Assembly (NCBI GenBank): GCA_021186555.1
Contig: JAJKFL010000039.1
Span: forward strand, 19,324,733 to 19,388,732
Source: Reticulitermes speratus
Taxonomy: Eukaryota > Arthropoda > Insecta > Blattodea > Rhinotermitidae
Reading direction: 5' to 3'
DNA length: 64,000 bases
Below are positions 11,200 through 21,843 of the stretch, piece by piece. A model generated the notes under the pieces. That model had not been told where the DNA came from. It made no database searches and saw only the letters and a program-made list of their open reading frames with translations. Made by a program: the position numbers and the translations under genes. Within the stretch, counting starts at the first letter, position 1, and the number at the start of each line of letters is the position of its first letter.

Positions 11200-13190
11200 T
11201 AGCGTCGAGGGGGCACTGGGCACAGTTGTTGCGGGTGGATGTAGCTTTCTTAATACTTCGATTGTAGGGGGGAAGGGTGAAGGAAACGTAAGACTGCCAC
11301 CGCGTGGTTTCGGAAGAGCGCGGTGTGCGCGAAGGATGTGCGCTGCGCTCGGTACACCAACAGCATGATGGAGCGATGACAGTTGATAATCATCAGTGCC
11401 GCTGTCGAAGTAACGCGACGTTTCTCTTCCGGTGTCAGTCGTAACCGTAGGCTACGTCCAACGGTACTGTATCGCGCAAGGCGGCGTCACTTTATTGATG
11501 GTAGTGGTAAGCGGCCGAGTGAAATGTTACTGGATTCAGCTTGGTCATTAGAATGGCAGCACAGTTCAGACGTTAAGGCACGAATAGCGTGAAATGGGCC
11601 CATAATGTGGAGGTAGTGTCCGTCTGCCCACGCGTTTTATTTCCGAATGACAATGGATTTAGACGAAATTTTTTATTCGTTTCCACAATGAAACTTGCGG
11701 AAGGAATTTAATTACTTTCGTCCCTACTTTACATGGAGCTTAAACTGACATCTTTAAAAAACAGCTCAAGGAATAAAAGCTGTTGTGTGGCGTAACGTAA
11801 AGTAGGTCTCATAAGAACACAGCTTATCTGAAACAAATTTCAATACGATTATGCTCAATGAAGTATGGTAGAAAGAATAATGTTCTAAATATGCGTTGTG
11901 TTCTATTGTGATCACCTTTGCAACAGATGTTTGGCTTTCGATGTTGCAATATTTTTATCTACCGTAAATGGACACGGAAGTTATGAGGTATGCGGAATCG
12001 CAAAGAATGCACTTCGAAGATATGTTTAGGGCCTTTTGTGTTTTCGAATCTTGTATATAGCGTCAGTCGTCGTTTTGATGCCTGCGGTTGGCGTAGGGTG
12101 TCAACAAGACAGAAATACATGGCTGTCTGGTTTTGTGTTGCGTATTCACACGCCAGCGCCACGGACTTCGCACTTAACTCATTTTTTACATCAAAACGTT
12201 TTCGAATTTCGACAGTGTAACTTTTCGTCGTAGGTATTTTTTTCTATTCTGAGAGGTGAATAGAATATTATCAGGACAAGTATAGGTTCTAAATTTATTT
12301 AAAATTGCCGTTTACTTCATTCCACCTACGTTTTATGCAGGTGTTCATTTTCATTGGATAAGTTTCCACAAAAGAGTTGTCATTTGCAATATAGACATAT
12401 TATAAAACTTCCATAAAACTGAATTCTTGAACACTAAACGTGTGTTCTACCCACTGGCTTTTACAGTCACGGTAGCCACAACTATCTCCAAAAGAAACAA
12501 CAGTACAATGGCAGTTAGTCACGTGGTTAGGAGAGCAGATCCAGCTAACAAAACATCTTGTGTGTTAAACCTCAGGGGATGAGCTACCTCCAGCACAATT
12601 GTAGTGGAATGAATTAACCATTGTCACAAATCTTCGTTACGTGCTCATCCTTCTATTTGTTCCATATTTATTACGAAGTCATTATTTTAAAAGTGCCATA
12701 TTTCAGTGAGCATACACGTGATTAAAATATAAATAATTTAGATCAGATTTTAATGTGTTTAGTTACACTGTATAAACGGCTAGGTTTATTAAGTTCGAGG
12801 TTTTATTAAAATTGTGGACGAAATCTACAGCTCTGGTGTAAGGTGTTTGCAGCGTAACAAATATTACAGCTGAGTGTTTTGTTACTGCGTTAACCTCTGT
12901 TTATTTAGTGGCCGAATATGTCACAATTTACGCTGTCTTGCAAAAAGTTGTCGGAGCGTTCATCTGGCGGCCTATTGACAGTCAGAGTATAACCATACTC
13001 AGCGTTGTCTACTAGTGTCATACAACGAGTTTGAAGTGACACTTAGAGTCAGAACGGTGCGAACATTTTAGCCATTCTTCTCGTAGTAGGAGAATATTGC
13101 CATTATTACAGATTAATCAGAGGCTTCGAGTTTTCTCAATCCGTATATTTGATACAAATATGTTCGTTTCATTAAGCTATCGGAATGCTG
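11200..13190. other. no recognisable feature
   Basis: Intergenic DNA. The open frames near 11383-11592 and 11990-12233 have no family motif and no plausible splice context. Nothing else recognised. Confidence 0.4.
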
Positions 13191-13234
13191 ACTAATTGTG
13201 AAGTTCCTCATGTAGGTCGTGTCTAAGGTGTGGG

Positions 13235-13605
13235 CACTTGCCTGAGTGAGGGACACCTGTTATTAAGGTTAAAATCACTGACTGACTGAAGAGACGTCTG
13301 TCACTAATATATAGTCACTTGACTGAGTGAAGAGACAGACGTCTGTTATTACGGTTACAATCACTTGTCTGAGTGAAGGAACTGCTGTCATTAAGAATCA
13401 GTCACTTGTCTGAGTGTAGGGAACGTGTATTACTAACATACAGAACTTGTATGAGTGAAGTACGTCTTGCACTAACATACAGGCACTTATTTCGCCAAAG
13501 GGCCGTGTAACAGTAAGATAAAATTACTTGTGTGAATAAACGGACATTTACTTCGCGTACTAAGGCACTTCCACGTGTTTGATTGAAAGGTCTTCTGTTT
13601 ATAGA
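13235..13605 (+). repeat. degenerate 41-bp minisatellite, about nine units
   Basis: The word CACTTGTCTGAGTGAAGG-AC recurs, with changes, at about 13235, 13276, 13316, 13362, 13403, 13444, 13484, 13525 and 13565. Steps are 40-41 bases except one of 46. Between them lie CGTCTGTTA-TAA and ACATACAG words. Old and decayed; no coding content. Confidence 0.75.
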
Positions 13606-13609
13606 AAAT

Positions 13610-14510
13610 TACCAGTAATACGTTTGTTTTCAAGAATATAGTATGTACTACGTCTATTGTTTTATTGGGGATCTTATAAATTGTGTCACATTCTGAGCTT
13701 GTGATGCCAAAAATTGGCCCGGAGGTTGTAGGATTCAGTGTCTGTGGGTAACAGCGAGTGCCTGAGCAAATTCTGTATCATGAATGGCAACAGCTGATCC
13801 AAGATCACGTGTATTCAGGTTTATGTAATTATTTTAAAGTTTAAGTCTATATTGCGTGCATAGTTATGTTAAGAATATGTCGTTCTGTAGTGTTCAATAT
13901 TGCTTGACAAGATAAAGGCATTATATTAGGTTACGTGGGCACATCAGTCGTAGCAAGGAACAGCTCCTCCATAAGAACCTAATAGCCTGTAATTATGTTA
14001 ATACTGATAAGGTCGTAGAGACAAGTTTACCCACAACACCGGTCATCAGACAACTGGCCCTGAAGTGAGCAATGGTGAGCAGAAATTACGGGATACAAGA
14101 TCTGCCACCTTACTCCCGACTTTTCCAAATTGTAAGTGGGGACTGTGGTGGAGGCGGCATTGAAGATCACCACGACTTTCTGAAACTGAATGAACTCACA
14201 CCTCTCCACCTGGCTACACACTCCATCCAACAGCATGAAGGGGCCGTCTACTTTGATCTGTCCTCAGTGCCTGAGTGAGTATCAGCATGCGTGTAATTGT
14301 ATGCCAAAAACCCCTTGTTCAATCCCCCTGAGACCAGTATCAATTGTTACTAACAGTAACATTACTCCGATTATCTGTGTTCTTTTACCTCTACTGTTAC
14401 TTTGTGCTACTCGTGACGTTCTCTGTGCAGTTGACACTATACCGTGGCTACTTGTGGACAGATTAAATGTTATATCAGCTAATTAGCACACACATGACGC
14501 AGAGCCCTTC
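13610..14510. other. no recognisable feature
   Basis: Contains overlapping open frames of 68-98 codons on both strands near 14027-14486, none with a recognisable motif. No confident exon. Confidence 0.4.
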
Positions 14511-14514
14511 TACA

Positions 14515-14705
14515 CAAGTTGATATTCGCCCAGCATTCCACGAAGTTTCCCATGTATTATGACCCCCGAATGTTAATTACCGTGTTTACTAAAATCCGCC
14601 ATTGGACCCTAACCTGAGGTAATTGAATCCAGTCCACAAAGCTCATACCCTTTTTCTTCAATTTTAATAGCAGCCACCATTATTCGCGTAGGTCTCCAAA
14701 ATGCT
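14515..14705 (-). repeat. RTE LINE 3' fragment
   Basis: Reverse complement of the LINE 3' end: CGAAGTTTCCCATGTATTAT-GACCCCCGAA, TAATTGAATCCAGTCCACAA and TTCAATTTTAATAGCA match the tail and last codons of 5702-8575. Confidence 0.55.
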
Positions 14706-15259
14706 CTATTTCCTTCATTGTTTAAGCCTAAACGTTTATGTGCATTTATTATTTCCCTTATGCTTGCCAGATATCTCACCTATCTCATGATAGGCATAAT
14801 ATCATGCTTTCGTGAAAGCGTCACGTGTCGGTAATATCTTGTGTAAAAGAAACATGTTATTAAAATGCAATGATAATTCACGCAATTGTAGTTAAATTGT
14901 TGGGGTTCAGGGTAATGCATGTTTGCGAGTTGTTAAGTATCTTACGATCTTTAATCGGATTCGAGTCCTACTCGAGTCTAGACAGCCATTATTGACATTT
15001 GTTTCAGGAAGTCACTTGGATTAGAAAACGAATAAAACGAATGGTTAAAAGGAGGCCATGTCTGTCCACGTGCGTGTTTCATCTGTGACACTGCTGAAGG
15101 GTTTCCAATGAAATTTATTATACGGGGTGTATTACTCGAAAGTTATGGACGTAGTTTGATTTTGGTTTTGTCGGTGCTTTATGACCCATACTTTACATGG
15201 AACTGAAATCGAGCTCTACCCATTTTCTATAACGCGTGTTGTCTTGCAAAAGAATGTTA

Positions 15260-15550
15260 GGTAAAGCAATCCTTGTACAGGCCTGAACAGGCCCTTAAGG
15301 TTCCAGGAGGTTGAAGCTCCCACATTTCAGGACACTCGTCACATGAAGGTGGTAAGGTTGTCAGCCCTACGCACCGGCCGCCTTTACCCACCAGCAAAGA
15401 TTTCCGGTACTCATTTCTGTTAGAGGCTGAGTCGACCCCAGGGCCATAGTGCGGCCGGAAGGATTAAATCAATGAAAAATTCCAGTGACACCATCGGGAA
15501 TCGAACCAGCGACCTTCCGGCTTGTAGTGCAGTGCGCCACCGCGTGCCCC
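15260..15550 (-). repeat. full-length tRNA-derived SINE, family B, with 14-bp target duplication
   Basis: Minus-strand head GCGGTGGCGCACTGCACTAC and B-box GGTTCGATTCC, then GCCCTGGGGTCGACTCAGCC, GGGTAAAGGCGGCCGG, and a 3' end in GATTGCTTTACC. It is flanked by perfect GCAAAAGAATGTTA at 15246-15259 and 15551-15564. Confidence 0.92.
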
Positions 15551-15569
15551 GCAAAAGAATGTTATATCA

Positions 15570-16770
15570 CATGAAATGTAGACTTTATTGAGACATACCA
15601 CAACTTTTATACAGTTGTCTATACGGTATATACGTATTTGTGTGCGTATGTAACAAAATGTAAGGGTGTAATGCTTGGTTCTGCAATGTGTTATAATATG
15701 TAATGTGACTAGCTTTATAACAGTATGGTTATATCTGGAATAAATAATTATAAAGATGAAAGAAGTATTAAAATCACAAACAGTGCATTTAGGAACTGTG
15801 TGAACTCACTGTAAAGTCTTGTCTTTATCCCTCCACGTTTTTGGATTAGCAATTTAAGTTTGTCGCTGGATCGCGCGTTTAAGTCTCCGTCTTCTAGCAG
15901 TTCTGCAAGTCGATTAGCTTCGCGATGTTTACACAAGTTTAAGGTTGAACGTGAAATTTCCTCTTATTCAGGCTGTATAATTGTGACTTTATCTTCCCGA
16001 ATGGGGTCTTCCTCTTTCTGTGCGAGTGAGTTAATTACCAAAGTGCCGAAGACGTCGCCAGTGACGGGGCAAATGAAACTGATCTCACTCTACCCTCACC
16101 TTGGACTAGAGATTGGTACATATTTCCTCATTACTTTGTTTAACGCCGAATTCTGAAATGTGTACCACGCAGCAGGTTATGTGTTAATTAAAATGTAAGT
16201 GTGTATTCGGGACCTACCCGGTTAGAATCTCTGGCGACCTTCTGTTCTGACGGAGGATGTTCCGTTGTTTACACCAGTCCGTTCAGACAGATGCGGCGGT
16301 AGTACGTTCTCTATAGGTCCTACGCCACGAAAGGAGATTGAATAGCTTTAATCTCTATCTGTTATCACTGAGATTTTTCGTAACTATCCTAGTATTTTCA
16401 AGTGAATATCGCGATAGTTCCTTCAAGAATATCACGACCTTCTCCTTTCTAATTCTTACCTATTCACCATTAATATTCGTATTCCCATCTAACTCTCTCA
16501 TTCGAAGGTCTATGTAAATCCGATGAATTTGTCGGTGAATTGTAGTGCATAATATAATCATAATAATCTAGGCAACTTATAATATGACAGTATGGGGCTT
16601 TTGCTTAACCATTGTTGCAGTGGAAACTCAAAATGCATTTTGTGTTTTTTTCACATTATTTCATAAACGGTACGATTTTCGGAGAAGTTTAGTGAAGATG
16701 AAATATGTGTTTTGGATTTCTCAACAAGTTCGTCTAAAACATTTCTCATTCTAAGAAGAATTCAGAGATG
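15570..16770. other. no recognisable feature
   Basis: Open frames near 15748-15936 and 15860-16156 overlap on opposite strands and have no known motif. Confidence 0.4.
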
Positions 16771-16779
16771 TCATAAAGT

Positions 16780-16985
16780 ACATAGGTCTTCATTGAAGTA
16801 CCCGTTATTCTTGTAAGATTGTAATCAAACTTGAATCCTTTCGACAGATTTTCGAAAAATCTCCAAATCGTACCAATTTTCACGAAAATCTGTTGTTGTT
16901 GTTCCATGAGGACGGACAGACATGACGAAGGGGAAAGTCACTATTCGCAATGTTGCGAACGCGCTTGAAAATGGAAAGTATAAGG
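16780..16985 (-). repeat. GTCTGTCCGTC repeat family, minus-strand copy
   Basis: On the minus strand: GCGCGTTCGCAACATTGCGA, CCCCTTCGTCATGTCTGTCC and GGAACAACAACA, then TTTTCGTGAAAATTGG. The same order of words is seen at 22870-23225 and 41575-41945. It lacks their GGTTACC block. Confidence 0.5.
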
Positions 16986-16999
16986 TAGTGTGAAGAACG

Positions 17000-18520
17000 G
17001 CATACACCCGTGAGTACGCGATGCACACATGATTTGTTATTCACTGAGATAGTGAACAGGATTTTATTGTGCCGATGTATAAATTCTTTTGTGCTCCATT
17101 CTCTTCTACACTCTTTCAGAATAGAAGTGGTAGTCCTTCGTGGAGGCCACGACCTGGATATTCACAACCGATATATGAGTTGCAACTCTGCACTACAGTA
17201 CGTGTTCTCTCATGTTTGACGTTTTTTAATTTATAGACCGACGTTTTATTTTCTGACGCTTGTCATTGAGGTTTTTGTATTCCTACGTGATCATAGTACG
17301 TCAGCTGCTCCGCTTCTAACGGAAACAACTGAATCAGTCGCGATATACATGATGTAGCGTTATTGTGTACGGGCAGCTACATAAAATTGTCTCTTACGTC
17401 TTTACTGCACAGCAATTACTGATTTTATTATCGCACGTCACGGATCTTGTGCTCGCGTCGCTCCGGGTTAAATCATATGAAGCTGTTTTAATTCCAAAGT
17501 CAGTGCGCTTATTGTGTGTGACCTATTTTTGTTTCAGTGATGGGCCCTGCTCTGCCTTTCCATGCACTGCCACTAGACTTAAAATGTTTTTCGACAATTG
17601 TTGCCTGATACCCAATTTTCCCGTTTTGAGGTTTACAAGCGCAACAACGTGAATACAGTAGGATATGTGGACTTCCAGTATTGTGTGCTCTGTGCATAAG
17701 AAATAAAGCGTTAAATATTTTTCGAAGTCTAGACCCTCATGCCATATTTGAAATCCACTTTAATATTACCCGCACATATGCAACTATATATGTCAGGTGC
17801 TGACTTCTCCTCATGTTTTCCGATTACTATTTCGTATGCAATGCTGATATCTTCCCATGCGTGACCGTCCAATCAGCTCGTCCTTATGAAATTTGTTGAA
17901 GATTACAAACTATTAAGCTCCCCATTTTGTAATCTTTCCAATGTTATGTTAAGTACTTCCACCTGGACCCAAGTATTCTCCTCAGGACCCTGTTCTCAGA
18001 CACCTTTAAGCCATGCTCTTTACTTAATGTAAGAAACTTCCTTTCCTTATAAAACAGGAAAAAATGCTACATATATTTGTCATGTTAATCTCGCCTTTCT
18101 CTCTGTTGTCTGTTCTCATGAATATCACTGTTTATCTCTTATAATAGTTATGTTTTATGCGCCGTATTGACTACAACATTCCGCTAGCGTGAGTATGCAC
18201 TAAGATGCACCGTTCGTACGCAGCCGTATCGCTCCATTTCCACTACTAGGAACTAGTACTCTTTTGAAGGAAACATTGTCCACTGTAGGCATGAGATACA
18301 TTTGCTAGAAGCGTTGACCCTTTTAGTGTTTGGTTTATTTGGTGTTTGAGAAGGTCAGTGAAGGAAACATGTCCTACTATATCTGAACACTTACAGCTGA
18401 TTGTATGTACTTATATTGTACCGTCGACTTGTAACAGCAAACCGGATTCTTTTTAATAGAGGACAGCCTGGAAATAATTAAATTAGCCTTTTCCAATATC
18501 TGAAGCTGTGTCTGTTCTTT
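17000..18520. other. no recognisable feature
   Basis: Intergenic DNA with several short open frames that show no motif or splice support. Confidence 0.4.
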
Positions 18521-18540
18521 TGAAAGATTATATATTGATT

Positions 18541-18600
18541 AAATGAGGCGGCCCAGGTCCCCAAGGGGCGGTCGAGCCATTGGGAAAAAAAGTATACATA
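18541..18600 (+). repeat. solo 3' tail of SINE family A with 12-bp target duplication
   Basis: GAGGCGGCCCAGGTCCCCAA-GGGGCGGTCGAGCC plus a short A tail matches only the last 50 or so bases of the SINE at 264-526. It is flanked by TATATATTGATT at 18529-18540 and 18601-18612, showing that the 5' truncation happened at insertion. Confidence 0.8.
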
Positions 18601-19221
18601 TATATATTGATTGGATATAAATTACAGAATTATGACAACACGGTACATTTGCCCCAGAAACCTTGTCTAAATGACCGAGTCTATGTAATGGATGGTGCTT
18701 TGTGTATAACGTATGATGTTGTCATGTTTTATCCATGAGGATGGAGGTCGGCTGTGGGTTCTGAACGTGACTTCTTCATGGGGTCACCTTGACCTATTGC
18801 ATTGCCTCCACGTGGATAGGCTACAGGAGGTCGTTCCCACAAAGACGCAATACTTATTACAAATCTTACAGAACATATTAGCTTAATGTTAACACTAGAC
18901 TTGCAGTCGGGAGGTGGTCGGTCCGAATTGTAATCGGCCAAATATCTTAACCGAGTTTTTAAGACCCTCCAGGTAAGCGGTGGGAAAATATCTAAAAATG
19001 TGCCGTGTATACACTGAGAAAGTTGTTCATGAGCCACACTGTAATGTTAACTGCATTTGAATAGACTGAATCTTGGCACTTATATACGGCTGATCTCTTC
19101 TTGTGATTTGTCTATACTCGTGTATAGTATTGGATTCTTCGCCGTAGCATATGTAGTTACGTCTAATAAAGAAAGCACTGAATGTTAAGGAATCGCAGTA
19201 ACATAGTCGATACAGTGACAA

Positions 19222-19405
19222 GGCTACGGGCCGGGAAGCACAGGAATCGTGGCTAGATTCCCGGCAGAGGCAAGAAATGTTTTATTTTCTCGAAAGTGTC
19301 CACATTGACGATGGGTTTCCGTGGTTTTCTTCGGCCCGTCGAGGCAAATTTGAGGGCGATACTTTAAATTGGGCCACTGCCGTTTCTCTTCGCATGCTTT
19401 CCAAT
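19222..19405 (+). repeat. tRNA-headed SINE (head like family B, different body)
   Basis: Head GGCTACGGGCCGGGAAGCAC with B-box-like GGCTAGATTCCC, then GGTTTCCGTGGTTTTCTTCG and AGGCAAATTTG, a body seen in several insect SINEs. No clear target duplication was found. Confidence 0.6.
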
Positions 19406-19459
19406 TCATGATTCAGTGACAAAATGTATTCTGAGTTACTGACATGGTCGTTAAATAGA

Positions 19460-19465
19460 CTGCTG

Positions 19466-19508
<43 letters not shown>

Positions 19509-19577
19509 ACTACTACTATTATTATTATTATTACTACTACTACTGCCACTGCTGCTGTCACCGACGCCACTACTGCT
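19460..19577 (+). repeat. (CTA)n/(TAT)n/(TAC)n trinucleotide microsatellite
   Basis: Long CTA run, then TAT, TAC and CTG triplets. The Leu, Tyr, Ser and Val-rich open frames over it are artefacts. Confidence 0.97.
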
Positions 19578-19679
19578 GCACATACAAGGTGTCGAAAAGT
19601 GCATATATTTTACACATTAGTGTTTGCTTTACTGAGTTAAGCACCATAGTGAAGAAAGAGAAGTCCCGTTAAGACATTC

Positions 19680-21200
19680 ACTCTTTTTTATTTCACTTGG
19701 TTTTAGAACTTATGGGGAAAGCAAAGTAATACATGAAAAGTTTTATTGTTTTTATAAACCTGATTACGAAGACGATGATATATTGCTGCTGTGATGAGTC
19801 TCTTGTATAATGCCTGAGCATCTTCACCGCTACAGAGTATACGAAAACAATCCAGCATTGAAAATTGTGTACACTCGACCCACCCTCCATGTTTTACAGG
19901 ATGGTTTAATCTACAAGTCATCGAAACTGTTTCATCTGAAGGGGTTACGTAGTATCGATCGAGATGTGTCATAAATAGTCAGTGTATTAGACATGGGAAT
20001 GAAGCGGTGCTTTTGAAGATACGACCCCGGCACTTGCCTGCAAAATTTGAGATAACCAATGACAAAGTTGATTCAGGATTGCCTGTAACACGGTCTATAC
20101 GAGTATTCCTAACGTTTACCTACTAAGCCCATGTCTAGAATGTTACCACTACTTCAGCATGCTCGGTCCTCACATTTTTTGTCTCCGAAATTACACGGTG
20201 GGTTTTTGTGAATTTCGCATTGCATGTATGTGCTAAATGTTACTGGGATAATTTAATTTTGTCCCGTATTGGCCCAGTGTAACACCTAAATTACATGAAA
20301 GCCCAATGGGAAATTTCTGTTTTTTTTTTCAATATGGGTAATGTTATAAATGCAACATGTATTCCAAACGTTTTACGCTGTGATTGTTGCAGGAAATGCA
20401 AGGCAAAACAAGTTTTATCTCCGTACAGGAGCACATATTTGGCCTTAGGACAAGAGATCTGTGTCGGCAGTAAATGAAAAATGTCAAAGAAATGTAAAGT
20501 AACAAAGAAGCCATTTGTCAAGTATATGTACTTCTAGTTATAATGTATTTTTTACTTCTGTTAGATTGACCAACGCACACCACGATTAGGGTAGCACTGC
20601 TGTAACGCACGACACCTGTTGCAATACACGATACAGTACACTGACAAACATATGTGGATGTTACTGACAAAGATGTCTGAATATCTTAATAAGCTTTTAA
20701 GTTGCCGATAATTCTTAAAGTAAATCCAGCTGACAGAATTTGGCAGCACTGCCACACACACACTATCTTTATTCCTTCACTGTTTCCAATGAAAAACTTA
20801 ACTGATCTGAGTAGTAGTTGTGGCGTGAAGATAGTTTCAAGCTGTTGTATTCTTCAGAAATTTTTTCAATTATTTTTCTAATGGAAGGGTAACTGAAGTG
20901 TCGCACACTGACTTATTTACTTAACTTAGCCCCATGTGACATGTGGCCCTTGCCAAACATTAAATATTCACTTACAGTAACCCAATATAAGCTGATGACC
21001 TTAATTTGACAGTGTTGAATACATGCCACCAAAGAAGACGTCTTAAATAATGTATGCACTTTGCTACATAGGGGACGTGGATGTGCAGACAGAGGGAGGG
21101 GTACATTATGTCTAGGGTATTTTGCCCTCTCTCTTCCGTATTAAACGTGACAAACATGAGAGAGAAACAAAGCCAGACACGAACCGTCGAGATTAAAGGT
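19680..21200. other. no recognisable feature
   Basis: Intergenic DNA upstream of cyc. No SINE head, LINE motif or exon recognised. Confidence 0.4.
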
Positions 21201-21214
21201 ATGGAACCCAAACA

Positions 21215-21350
21215 TTCATCGAGGAACTTTCTCATGGGCCTCACCTTGAGCCAGAGGAATCCAGTCCCCTCACCTTGTACCGTTTTAGTTAAGATTCTTT
21301 TTAATATTATTCTACGTTACAGGCTGTGCCTGCCAAGTGGTCTTTTTGCT
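21215..21350 (-). repeat. RTE LINE 3' fragment just upstream of cyc exon 1
   Basis: Reverse complement of the LINE C-terminal region: CTTGAGCCAGAGGAATCCAG, AAGATTCTTTTTAATATTAT and TGCCAAGTGGTCTTTTTGCT match about 8330-8440 of the larger copy. Confidence 0.6.
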
Positions 21351-21697
21351 TGATGGTTTAAAATCGAAATGTTGTGGTATGTGATAAAATATTTTTGGGC
21401 GACTAAACAATTCATTTCGGAGACAAGTCCAAAATTTCTTAGACCTCTCTCTGTCTCTCTTCGAGGCAGATTTTGCTTCGAATTCACGTGGCTGATTGCT
21501 CGAGAGGATTTCATCACTTTTAGTCTCTGTTCAAGCTTCAAGTGTTAAAATCGTTTCAGGCATTTCTCGTCTCCCACGTGCATATTACTTGTAGGTCCCC
21601 TCTCATTCTTTTTAGTGTATGTGCCTAACAATATCTGAAGAACACACATTTTGAACCTCATAATTACGTTAGGTTGTCTTAAAAATTGAGGAATTGT

Positions 21698-21843
21698 ATG
21701 CCGTCTTTTAGAAGTTCCTGTTCCACATCCATGTACCCAGGAGGCGATCCGAATCCGACACTATCTAGCGGAGTGGCCATGGAACTGCAGCAGACTGTGC
21801 ATAGCACCAGAGAGCTGACCAGGAAACGGAAGTTCTCTTTCAG
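21698..21843 (+). CDS. cyc: cyc coding exon 1 (N-terminus)
   Basis: Open from an in-frame stop at 21680. The first ATG is 21698 and a second in-frame ATG at 21731 is equally possible. It encodes a TRKRKFSF motif like the N-terminus of other insect CYC proteins and ends at a TTTCAG|GTACGA donor in phase 2. The split codon AG+C joins exactly to the next exon. No E-box or promoter can be assigned with confidence, and an acceptor-like TTTTAG at 21704-21709 leaves room for an upstream non-coding exon. Confidence 0.68.

Noticed and set aside
13235-13605. CRISPR-like regular spacing
   Set aside because: The units are continuous and diverged with no unique spacers of constant length, and the DNA is animal; it is a decayed minisatellite.
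19413-19672. Val-, Tyr-, Leu- and Ser-rich open frames
   Set aside because: Produced by a trinucleotide microsatellite.
21575-21580. CACGTG E-box about 120 bases upstream of the cyc start codon
   Set aside because: Tempting for a clock gene, but CACGTG occurs many times in the first 20 kb and the transcription start is unknown.
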